DNA of 64,000 bases from Bettongia penicillata ogilbyi (taxonomy: Eukaryota; Chordata; Mammalia; Diprotodontia; Potoroidae), in assembly GCA_023548195.1 (NCBI GenBank), contig JAJHZJ010000416.1:2082896-2146895 (forward strand), in the 5' to 3' direction. Under the pieces are notes generated by a model that was not told where the DNA came from, searched no databases, and saw only the letters and a program-made list of their open reading frames with translations. The translations under genes and the position numbers were made by a program. Positions 33,967 to 43,944 of this stretch are shown in pieces. The stretch's first letter is position 1. Each line of letters opens with the position of its first letter.

Positions 33967-34860
33967 TGCCTAGAAAAGGGAAGAAAAATAAGACTACAGA
34001 GAGTTTTTTTCCAACAAATGCAAATGATCCCGACCTTCGGATCTGATGATGAAGACGTATTCTTGCCATCAGGGAAAGACGTGGAGGGCGGGGCCTCAGT
34101 ACCCCAGACACCCCAGGGGGGTGTCTGGTGGGCTCAGGCCTTGGAAGAGCTCAAAAAGGATTTTGAAAAGCAAGTTAGACAGGTGGAGGAAAAACTGGGA
34201 AGAGAAATGACAGAGATGCAAGAAAAGTATGAAAAACGGGTCAATACCTTGGTAAAGGAGACCCAAAAAAAGGCTGAGGAAATTAACACCTTTGAAAAAT
34301 AGGCTCACTCAATTGGCAAAGGAGGTTCAAAAAGGCCAATGAGGAGAAGAATGCTTTCAAAAGCAGAATGAGCCAAATGGAAAAAGAGGCTCAAAAGCTC
34401 ACTGAATTTAATAGTTCTCTCAAAATTAGAATGGAACAGATGGAGTCTAATGACTTTCTGAGAAACCAAGAAATCACCAAACAAAACCAAAAGAATGAAA
34501 AAATGGAAGAGAATGTGAAATATCTCATGGGAAAAACAACTGACCTGGAAAATAGATCCAGGAGAGACAATTTAAAAATTATGGGACTACCTGAAAGTCA
34601 TGATCAAAAAAAGAGCCTAGACATCATCTTCCATGAAATTATCGAGGAAAACTGCCCCCTGACATTCTACAACCAGAGGGCAAAATAAGTATTGAAAGAA
34701 TCCATCGATCACCACCTGAAAGAGATCCAAAAAGAGAAACTCCTAGGAACATTGTGGCCAAATTCCAGAACTCCCAGCTCAAGGAGAAAATCTTGCAAGC
34801 AGCTAGAAACAATTCCAGTATTGTGGAAATAAAATCAGGATAACTCAAGATCTAGCAGCT
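33967..34860 (+). pseudogene. Broken HAL1 ORF1 (L1 ORF1p-like RNA-binding protein)
   Basis: ORF1p is the trimeric RNA-binding chaperone of L1-family elements. The readable pieces are: residues from MPRKGKKNK (33967) to about 34035; DDEDVFLPSGKDVE through the heptad-rich coiled coil to 34302; QMEKEAQKLTEF through the RRM start to 34688; then a C-terminal part to about 34850. Each junction needs a frame change, so the copy cannot make a full ORF1p. The order and length agree with an ancestral ORF of about 300 codons. It resembles the piece encoded antisense at 31986-32303. Confidence 0.78.
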
Positions 34861-35201
34861 TCTACATTAAGGGATCGAAGGGCATGGAATAGGATATTCC
34901 AGAAGTCAAAGGAACTAGGACTCAAACCAAGAATCACCTACCCAGCTAAACTGAGTATAATACTTCAGGGGGAAATTATGGTCTTTCAATGAAACAGAGG
35001 ACTTTCAAACATTTTTGAAAAAAAGACCAGAGCTGAAAAGAAAATTTGACTTTCAAACACAAGAATGAGAAGAAGCATGAAAAAGTAAACAGCAAAGAGA
35101 AGTCCTAAGGGACTTACCATAAGTGAACTGTTTACATTCCTACATGGAAAGACAATATTTCTAACTCTTAAAACTTTTCAGTATCTGGGTAGTTGGTGGG
35201 A

Positions 35202-35262
35202 CCACACACACACATGTTCACACATGCACGCACACACACATACACACATGCACACACATACA
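35202..35262 (+). repeat. (CA)n-rich tract in the HAL1 3' UTR
   Basis: Interrupted CA/CACACATG units within the HAL1 3' region. Confidence 0.8.
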
Positions 35263-36000
35263 GAGACAGAGAGCACAGAGTGAATTGAATAGGATGGGAC
35301 CATATCTTAAAAGAAATTAAGGTAAATGGTGAGAGAGAAATGTAGTGGGAGGAAAGAGGGTGAAATGGAATGGGGTAATTATATGTCATTGAAGAGGCAA
35401 GTAGGAGACTTTTTAGTGGAGGGAAAAAGAAGAGAGCTGAGAAAAAAAAAACCAAGAAGTTTACCCTCATCACATTTGACTAAAGGAAGGAATAAAATGC
35501 ACACTCATTTTGGTATGAAAACCTATGTTAAGGTATAGGAAAGTGGGGAGAAGGAGATAAGCAAGGGGGGGGGTGATGGAAGGTAGGGCAAAGGGAGGAG
35601 GGAGCAATATGAAGTCAACACTTGGGGAGGGACAGGATCAAAAGACAGAAGAGAAACAATGAGGGGTAGGATAGGATGGAGGGTAAGTCAGTTAGTCTTA
35701 CACAGCATGACTATCAGGGAGGTCATTTGCAAAACTACACAGATATGGCCTATATTGAATTGCCTGCCTTCCCAAAGGGAATGGGTGGGGAGGGAGGGAT
35801 GGGGAGAATTTGGAACTCAAAGTTTTAGGAACAACTGTTTAGTATTGCTGTTGCTACTAGGAAAGAAGACATATAGTTAATGAGGAATAGAAAGTCATCT
35901 GGCCCTACAGGAGAAAAGAGAAGATGGAGACAAGAGAAGGGAGGGATGACAGAAGAGAGGGCAGATTGGAGATAGGGAAAATTAGATTGCTTGGGGTATT

Positions 36001-36026
36001 GGGGTGGGGGGAGGGGATAAAAGGGG
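36001..36026 (+). other. G-rich tract near the HAL1 3' end
   Basis: GGGG-T-GGGGGG-A-GGGG-ATAAAA-GGGG has four G runs of four or more. L1-family 3' UTRs often carry such a polypurine G-quadruplex tract just before the tail. Confidence 0.6.
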
Positions 36027-36104
36027 AGAAAATTTGGAACCCCAAAATTTGTGAAAATGAATGTAAAAAGTTAAATAAATTAATTTAAAGAGATTGTGTT
36101 TCAG

Positions 36105-37315
36105 TATTCTTTCACTATTTGGGAATTTTAAAAATTCTGTAATAGTTTTGTTTCTTGATTTATCAATATATTTATTGGAAAAGACTTCTGAAAGTAAAAA
36201 AAGATCAGCAAAACATAATTTTGAGTATTTTTCAATCCAATGACGCCTAGATTTTATAGGTTCACCTATATATACTTTTTTTTTGATAATTTGCCTTTAA
36301 TGAAAATGTCAATTTAATAAATAGAAATGACCTTGCCTGACTATTCGATACTCTAGTCTTTGTATTTTCTTTCTGTAACAAATGTCTTTTCTTCATGACA
36401 ATAGTTGGCAGCTTTTGTGTTCTTTTTACTGGATTTCTCACTGTTCTTTCTGTTTCTAGAGTCCTTTGCTGCACTGGAGTAGAATTAGTGACAACCCCAT
36501 CCAATTGCCAGATCCCTCTGAAGGTGTTTGTTTTCTGAGGATTCATTAGACTGTTTTTCATCAATAGTTTGTCTTGATGATAGTGCTTGTTTTTAAGCAC
36601 ATTTTCTATTGGGCTTTGGTGGGGCTAATCCTATTTTATTGTATAGACTTGAATGATCCTCAAAATGTTTGACTTTTTTCTTCCTCTAATAGTAGTTGAG
36701 TTACAATTTCTACATATTTTTTGAAGTAATATCCATTCTTAAAAGCCACAGAATTAAAAATACAGCCAAAAAAAGAGCAATGAAATGTATGTATGGCACA
36801 AAATTCAGCATCCAAATGTCAAGAGTTGGGGAAACTAGCTAAGTTTAGTTTCATCTGGTCACAGTCTAATGTTATGAGTCAGTCTAGTGTCAATAAAAGC
36901 ACACATGACCCCTGATGTCACAGAAAGAAACCATATCAAAATTATTGCTTGTCCCAGCTAATACATTCTTGTAAGAATTCTTACATGATAGGGGAGATTT
37001 AAAGAAAGATGTCAGACGTCAGCTGAATCTTAAAGGCTCTATAGGACTTAGGAAAGAGAAAAGTATTTCAAACTAGATGAATAATAGGAGTAAAGTCTAG
37101 TTGACATTCTGTTGACATTCTTAAGTTTTGTCTCTCCAGGAATTAATAAAATGCTTTGTTCATGTAGATGTTTTATAAACTTACGTTGAAATTAATTGAA
37201 GGCAAGGTAGAGAGGTTAGAATGAATAGAGAACACTGACCTATACAAAGTAGAGAGTGCATGTATAGATAGAGGAAGAAGGCAGGCAATAGAAAGATGGA
37301 AAACAGTTTAAACGT
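36105..37315. other. Intron 1, no recognised element
   Basis: AT-rich unique-looking sequence. It holds a 16-bp palindrome TGTAAGAATTCTTACA at 36970-36985, which is within chance expectation. Confidence 0.5.
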
Positions 37316-37319
37316 GTGC

Positions 37320-38540
37320 TTACAACAGTATGTCTACTCTCTACCAGCTATTCCTTAGCCCCATTAATTTCTAAACCTCTTTGCAATCTTGTTCCAAAAT
37401 TGCTCTCAGAAATTTCCAGCTACCTCCCAACTGCTAAATCTGATCACCTTTTCTTAGTTCTCATTCTCCTTGACCCTTCTAACCCTTTTTGATACTGTCC
37501 ATCTCTCACTCTTCTTTGTTAGTCTTCCTTTGGTGTCAGTGTTGCACTCTTGTGTCACCTGTCAAACTGTTTGGTCTCAGTCTCCTTTGCTGCATCTCCT
37601 TCCCACACTCCCCCCTTTCTAAAGTATGAGTGTTCCTAAAAGTTCAATTCTGGGCCTTGTTCTCTTCATCTTGTCATCTCTACAATGCTGACTTCCAAAA
37701 CTAAAGCTGTCTGCTGAATTCCAGTCCCACTTGCAAACAGAGCAAACAGAATTCTAAGTATCTCCCCGCCTTGATGTACTAGAAGCATTTCATACTCAAT
37801 ATGTGCAAAATTGAACCTGTTACTCATGAGTCCTATTCCCAAAAATACTTCTCCAAATTTCTCTAGTTTTATTAACACCACCATCCTCCCAGTGATAGAT
37901 TCATAATAGAAATAATTTTTAACTTCCTTTTATTTTACCCACCTCTACCCCCTCATATTGAATACGTTGCCAATACTTTTTGATGCACCTCTCTCTTACT
38001 CTTTCTCTTCTTTCCACCCAGTGCACGACTCTAGTTAGAGTTCTCATCATCACCTCTTACCTGAATTAGTTTCTTCCATAATCTCCACAGCTTTCAAAAT
38101 AATTTTTCTAAAGAACATAGGTTTGACCAGGTCACCCCCCTGCTCAAAAATTCTTTATGGTTCCCTATTGCCTCTGAAAAAAACATTACTTTAGCATAGG
38201 TTTTAATTCTGTTTCCATCTTGCCTTTCTTATGTCATATTATTCTCCTTCAGAAAAGCTGTGTTCCAGCCAAGTAAGACTAATGTCCGTATTCTCTATTT
38301 TCAGTCTTTGTCTCTTTGTATTTGCACCCGCCATGCTCTCATGCCTCAAAATAATTTCTTATTTCTGACTTTTAGAATTTTTTCCTTCTGAATTTCAGAG
38401 CTTTCAGATATCACTCCCTCTAAGTCTTTTGCGATTTTCCTTCTTCATGTGCCTTGTGCTTATTTATACGGGTTTGTTTTGTATCCTGTTCCCTCAGTAT
38501 AAAAGCTGCTTGAAAAAGATGTTGTTCTTGTAGCCTCAAC
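37320..38540 (+). mobile_element. Long L2 LINE fragment, sense
   Basis: Sense L2 ORF2 with 'ctccttgacccttctaaccc', 'gtctcagtctcctttgctgc', 'gggccttgttctcttcatct', then 'ggtttgaccaggtcaccccc' and 'ttctttatggttccctattg', and the 3' UTR. It is decayed, with many stops. Confidence 0.75.
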
Positions 38541-38664
38541 TCCCCCGCCATAATACTTACTGCATCCTTTTTTCTCAGTTGGGGGAAGGGTCCGGACCAG
38601 TGTACCGAGTTTCTAGTGCTCGCTCTCCCAGCGCAGATACTGCCCATCTACAATGCAAGCTTAG

Positions 38665-38785
38665 AGTTACCTGAGTGTGCTAAGAGGGTTGGTGAATTGC
38701 CTGTTGTTGTGTGACTGGTCTGTGTCCGAAGCAGGCTTGAATCCGGGTCTTCCTGACTGCAAGGAGAAATTATCCCTTGTTTCAC
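38665..38785 (-). mobile_element. SINE fragment, antisense
   Basis: 'ggtgaattgcctgttgttgt' and 'cttgaatccgggtcttcctg' resemble an antisense SINE core and head. Confidence 0.5.
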
Positions 38786-38789
38786 CGGG

Positions 38790-39720
38790 CCATTTTGTTG
38801 TTGTGCTTTATGTGTACTCAGTAGAGTGTTAATAAGTATTTAAATTGAATTTAACTTAATAGTTGAATAAATGAAGTTTTCATTGTGAAACATTATTCAG
38901 GAGCAGCATATAGGTTATCTTTGGCCTAATTTTTGATGAAGGATTTTAAGAAAAAATAGTTAATGTCTAATACCTTTAGTACTCCAAGCAGATATTAAAA
39001 GGGCAGACATTTAATGTTCACCTTCCCCCCCAAGTTGTTTTTACAAGTGTAGACCTTATAGTGTTGACTATATTTATTTTATAAGCTAATAATAACAGCA
39101 CTATGTTACATTAACATACATGCCTAAAGCATATTATCATTAACTAATATTTGAGTATAAGTTGGTAACACCAATAGTAGATGATTTAACCAACGTCATG
39201 TTAGATTTAACATGCTAGGAAACTTTAATCACTGAGGATATTTTGCTTATGTTGTATTTCTCTCTCTTGGTAAGAAGAAAATATTGTATGAAGGAACACC
39301 CCTTATCACTTCAGTATCAAAATATGTCCTGAGGAATCTTTTCAGCAGGGGTTGTCTTTCCTCCTCCCTCCCCTTTCTGCCCTTTCCCCCAAATTAATTC
39401 ACTGCTGTTGATCTGACTTATCATCCCCAGAACAAGTCACAAAATAACAGGAGCTGATCTAAGAGGGAACTCAAGAGGGTATGTTCAGCCCATACCAGAA
39501 GAATTCCCTTTATAACATACCTAACATGTGGTCACATAGCTTCTGTTTGGAGACTTCTACATATACTGATACCATATTCCTTTCTCATCTTTTTAAAAGT
39601 CCCTAGTGTGGAAACTCTAGCTATTAATGTGATTTCTGTGTAGGGCAGATACCCTTTGGAGAAGTTATAAGTCCTCAGACCTATTCTGTTCCTCTGACCT
39701 GGATTCAACAGTATCTTCAA
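38790..39720. other. Intron 1, no recognised element
   Basis: AT-rich sequence; nothing identifiable. Confidence 0.5.
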
Positions 39721-39724
39721 CTTA

Positions 39725-39905
39725 GAGTCTAGAATTTCAGTTAAATGGCAATAGAGATCTTTTGGTCCAACTCTCTTCATTTTATAGATTAAAAAAATAA
39801 GGTCCACAGAGATTATATGAATATCCAAAGTCAAACAGTAAATAGCAAAACTGAGACTAGGAGATATTTCCTACCTTCTGTCCCACTTAACTTTATACCA
39901 CACCA
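39725..39905 (-). mobile_element. MIR-type SINE, antisense, old
   Basis: 'cttttggtccaactctcttc', 'ttatagattaaaaaaataag' and 'cacttaactttataccacac' are in antisense order, strongly diverged. Confidence 0.55.
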
Positions 39906-39909
39906 TTAT

Positions 39910-41000
39910 CTACTTCTCCTTTCCTTCCCAACATCCCCTTTGCATGAGTTAAACTGTTCCAGTTATTCTTTTCAGGCTATTTAGCTATTTGTAGAAAGGA
40001 AGGCTATATAGTATACCCTATAGTCATTTTGAGAGAGCAGTATACTTTATTTAGTAAATTACAGAGCAAAAGGTAATTTGTAATGGTCAGGGTATAGAGG
40101 ATTAGCAAGTTGCCTTTTAATTGGATTAAAAATTAAGAAAATATCTTTTTCTTCAGGTCAAAATAATCCATCAGTGTTGTTGAAAACTTTATATGCAAAA
40201 CTACTAAGAGACCTGTGTTGTCACTGAATCACAATAGTAAATAAAATTGATTTTCAAAATGATTTTATGAGGGAATGCATATTTTTGACAAAGAAGAGGT
40301 ACGTTCTCCAAACCTCCTTCAAAAAACAAAACCTAACGCCCTTTCTCTTCCTACTGTAACTCTCCAGTTTTGTTTAGTACTGCTTTCATCTTTAAAGTGT
40401 CAGTCAGGGTTAAAGTTAAGTAGAAATAAATTTTATAGAGGGTTACTGTAAACCTCTGAATGCCTTCAAAATGTCAGAATACTCAATAAAATTTATTAGA
40501 TTTAATTGAGACATCATTGCCTTATTTGGTTGTACTTTTTAATACTAACAGGCTATAAGTATTTTGTTGTTATTGGAGGACTCTGTTTCTTCCGTTTATA
40601 ATTGAATGTCAGTTGATTTATAAAACTCTTGGCTCTTAATTCCTAGTCTTGCAGTATATGAAATAATTGATACATCAGAGTTTCTTGGTTCTCATTTCTG
40701 TTTCATTAAAAGCATGATTATATTCAACATCATTCAAATTATATGATTGCATAATTTGGTTAAAAATAACTATAATTGTTGTAGTTGATAAATACATTTA
40801 GTGGAGCCTAACCCTTTTGCATATTGGTCCCTAATATATGGAAAAACATAAAAGCATGTAGCTTGAAATGCCACCTTGTGCCTAGTACATTGATGGTTAC
40901 CACAGAAAGTAAATTTAAAAGTAAGTCTGGAAAAGACCTTTTTTAAAGGAGTGACCATGAAGAAATACAACACTAACCTGTGAAGAGTCAGAGGATTATG
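39910..41000. other. Intron 1, no recognised element
   Basis: AT-rich unique-looking sequence without exon, RNA gene or repeat that I can name. Confidence 0.5.
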
Positions 41001-41004
41001 GATG

Positions 41005-41250
41005 GTTTTGTTGTTGTTCGTTCATTTTAGTAGTGTACAACTTTTTTTGTGGAGGAGGGAGCGGTTTCTTGGCAAAATACTGGAATGATTTGCCATTTTC
41101 TTCTCTAGCTCATTTTGAAGATGAGGAAGTGAGGCAGATAGGGTTAAATGACTTGCCCACATTTATAAGTGTCTGAGGCCAGATTTGAACTTATGAAGAT
41201 GAGTCTTCCTTATTCTAAGCCCTGTGCTCTATCCACTGTGCCACCTACCC
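41005..41250 (-). mobile_element. MAR1-type SINE, antisense, near complete
   Basis: 'tactggaatgatttgccatt', 'gaagatgaggaagtgaggca', 'gtctgaggccagatttgaac' and 'ccactgtgccacctacc' in order. Confidence 0.8.
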
Positions 41251-41382
41251 TATATGGGTGGTTAATATTTTCTTAAACATTCTTGTCTTCATTTTTTAAA
41301 TTTTGCACTGCTGTTCTTCTGTAATTTCTTCTGTTCTCCCTGACCTTTTTTTTACCTTTTTCATTTTTTTCTACTGAGTGGT

Positions 41383-41398
41383 AAAAAAAAAAAAAAAA
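41383..41398. repeat. Poly(A) run
   Basis: Sixteen A. Confidence 0.8.
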
Positions 41399-41464
41399 CT
41401 TAAGTTGGAGGTGGGAGAAGATGACTAATGGTTTAAGAGAAATTACAATATCTTTTTATTATAA

Positions 41465-41610
41465 GTCCTAGAGTAGCAAGGGAAATACACTGGACTGAAT
41501 CCGGTGACCAGGTCTGCCAAAATGAGCTTTGTTAACTGTGAGGCAGGTCCTCATTTGTACATCTTTCTTAGGAGGAGGTTGGACTAGATTTTAAAGCTAT
41601 TTGACCCTCC
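41465..41610 (+). mobile_element. MIR-type SINE, old
   Basis: 'gcaagggaaatacactggac' and 'ggaggttggactagatttta' mark head and tail of a sense MIR-like copy. Confidence 0.45.
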
Positions 41611-42085
41611 ACCCCCACCCCAAAATATTTAATGGGGTTCTTTGTTTAGAGAAATGAATGATCTAGCATCTTTGTGAAAGGAAACAAAGATTTAGTTAAT
41701 TTTAGTGAAAATAGATTAGTTCTTATATACTTACGGATTTATAACATTGCTCTTTACAATAGTGCAGATTTCTACCCATCTTCTTCCTTTAACTTTTGAA
41801 AGAACCTCCCCAGTGCTCTTGGAGGCCTCCTTCCAAGTATTCAGCTGGATATTGTAACAACACCCTTCCTTTTCTGATGCTACATTTCCTGGATATCTTT
41901 TACTATGAAACATGAATTTGGAGTTGGTCACCATTGGACTAAAATTAAGTTGAAAATTCAGGGAACCACATAGCATTAACCTTTTAGGCCTTTGCACTAG
42001 TCCCGTTGGGTGGTAATAAAAGGTTATCTATCCTGTATTAGGATAGTGGCAAGGAATTAAAGAGAGGGAGTCAAATCAGGCAACT
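41611..42085. other. Intron 1, no recognised element
   Basis: Unique-looking sequence. Confidence 0.45.
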
Positions 42086-42089
42086 AGTG

Positions 42090-42275
42090 TCATTGTAATC
42101 ACTTTGTGACAGGCACCGTGCCAAGTACTGAGGATACAAAAAAGGGCAAAAAACGGCCCTTGTTCATAAGGAGTTTATAGTCTAATGGGGATGACAGCAT
42201 GAAAACAATTATGTACCAAAGATAATACACAAGATAAATTGGAATAATACTGATTATCACTCCAGTAAGCCTGAG
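42090..42275 (-). mobile_element. L2 3' end, antisense
   Basis: 'gacaggcaccgtgccaagta', 'gaggatacaaaaaagggcaa' and 'aggagtttatagtctaatgg' are the inverted L2 3' region. Confidence 0.7.
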
Positions 42276-42439
42276 GAAAAGAGCCTAGCTTCTTGCTGGG
42301 ACCCATTGTGTTAACACCTCCAGTCCCAGGCTCTCCAGAAGTCTTTTCAGGCAGAGATTGAGGTCTGTGAACTGTAAATTATTCAGATTGTGAGGAACCT
42401 GAGAACTTTGAAGTCCAGCCCCCAGGAAAATGAAACTAT

Positions 42440-43450
42440 AAGGCCAAAAAAAGATTGAAATTACCAAAAATCTCAAAAGTAAGAAAACTCAGAGAACTTG
42501 AGTATAATACAGCAGATTAAGCAAACAGAGAAGATGTTAAAAACAGAAGGAACTGTTCTAGATCAGCTAAAGTCTTGCAACTGGACATCTATGACTACGG
42601 AAATGAGTTGGATTGATGACTGTGCAAATGTACCTCACTTAAATCCAATTCATGCACAAGTCAGGGCGTCACCCTGTGATGTTATTGGCCTTCAGAAACG
42701 AACAACAGACTGGTTAAATTGAAAAGGTCCAATGACAAAGAACAAATTCTGCAAGCAACTCAGAGAAAGACCTACAAATGTAAGGGAAAGAAAATTCCAA
42801 TAATGAGATCATTTGGCACCCACCAGAAACCATAAGAGGGAATGGAATAATGTGTTTTAAAAGAGCTGAGTAGTCTGAGCCCAGACAGTAATGGTGGAGA
42901 GGAAGGAAAAGAGGGGGGAAAAAAATCAATATTCAATATAAAGACATTTGAAGAATTTGTAGGAAAAAGAAAAAAAGTCAGACCTGAAAAAAGTATTTGA
43001 TTTCCAAACACTTCAGACAGAAATGCAATCAAAGGATACAAATACAGCAACCAAAGATGTCAACAAAATATCAAGAGCAAGACCATTAAAAATTGTTTCT
43101 AAAAAGACATAAGGAAACAGGAAAAAGCAGAATAGAAGTAATGGTGAAGAATCAATTCTGAACCTCATGAAATGAACCTTACAACAGTCTCCCCACAAAT
43201 GAATTATTGTTTTTTTGTAGGACTGAGTTAGAGAATGGGAAGACACATCAAAAGGAAGAGCAGAATATGTGATAGGTCCTAATCAAGTCAAAAGCTAACA
43301 GCAATAGGACAGTAGCTCCTGTAATCCCTCAGATAGAAGAGAGCTTATAGGAAACTTGGTTAGGTGGCAGAGGGAGGAATTGAAACAGGAATAAAGTGGG
43401 AAATATTGTTTCAGTGGTGGTGGGACCACTGATGAACACTTCCATGGGGA
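42440..43450 (+). mobile_element. Older HAL1 fragment with a nested SINE tail
   Basis: 'caaattctgcaagcaactca', 'gagatcatttggcacccacc' and 'aagtatttgatttccaaaca' correspond to the end of ORF1 and the start of the 3' UTR of the HAL1 at 33212, more diverged. A SINE tail at 42565-42718 interrupts it. The true 5' and 3' ends are missing. Confidence 0.6.
42565..42718 (+). mobile_element. RTE-tailed SINE fragment nested in HAL1
   Basis: 'gtacctcacttaaatccaat', 'tcatgcacaagtcagggcgt', 'caccctgtgatgttattggc' and the tail 'cagaaacgaacaacag' match the composite SINE family. HAL1-like text resumes after it. Confidence 0.7.
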
Positions 43451-43454
43451 AGGA

Positions 43455-43830
43455 AGATATTCGATTACATTTGTGTACATTCCTCATTTGATGGGCATCA
43501 CTTTATTTCCAATTCTTATCTATCACAAAAAGGCCTGCTATAAATGTTTTAATCACTTTATTTGCATAATTCCAAATTGCTTTCTAAAATGATTATACTG
43601 TTTCACAGCTTCATCAACAGTGTGTGCCCATTTTTCCACATCCCCTCCAAACATCAAGTGTTACCATTTTGGGGGTCATTTTTACTGTTTTTGCAGGGTG
43701 TGAGATAAAATTAGAATGTTTTGTATGGCATTTCTTTTATTATTAATGGTGCATTTCTTCATGTGATTGTGACTACTTTGCAGTTCTTTGAGAAGTATTC
43801 ATATTTTTGAGCACTTACTATAAAATGGTT
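43455..43830 (-). mobile_element. L1 ORF2 3' end, antisense
   Basis: 'cattcctcatttgatgggca', 'ttccaattcttatctatcac' and 'gtttcacagcttcatcaaca' are the usual antisense L1 ORF2 end. Confidence 0.75.
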
Positions 43831-43845
43831 ATTATTCACATGTGT

Positions 43846-43920
43846 ATATATGTCTATGCACACATGTATATTGTACACATATGATACATATGTATACATA
43901 CATGTGTATGTATCTAAGTA
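43846..43920. repeat. (TATG/CATA)n low-complexity tract
   Basis: Alternating purine-pyrimidine tract of TGTATA and CACATG units, between two L1 segments. Confidence 0.75.
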
Positions 43921-43944
43921 TGAGAAGATATACAGAGATACATG

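Larger units (their letters stand above)
33212..36090 (+). mobile_element. Near full-length HAL1 (half-L1) element
   Basis: HAL1 elements are L1-derived retrotransposons with ORF1 but no ORF2. Here the 5' end is GGGGGGCGGAGCCAAGATGG (33212), followed by a CpG-rich 5' UTR. ORF1 spans about 33967-34860: a basic N-terminus MPRKGKKNKTTESFF, a coiled coil (about 34140-34420), an RRM-like part with NRSRRDNLKIMGLPES, and a C-terminal domain with NIVAKFQNSQLKEKI. It is broken by frameshifts near 34035, 34310 and 34685. No reverse transcriptase follows. Instead there is a purine-rich 3' UTR with a CA repeat, a G-rich tract and an AAATAAATTAA tail. Flanks AGATAGTGTTTCA (33199-33211) and AGATTGTGTTTCA (36091-36103) are a 13-bp duplication with one mismatch. 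Confidence 0.87.

Noticed and set aside
36970..36985. 16-bp palindrome TGTAAGAATTCTTACA
   Set aside because: About one such palindrome is expected by chance in 64 kb, and it matches no dimer motif I know.
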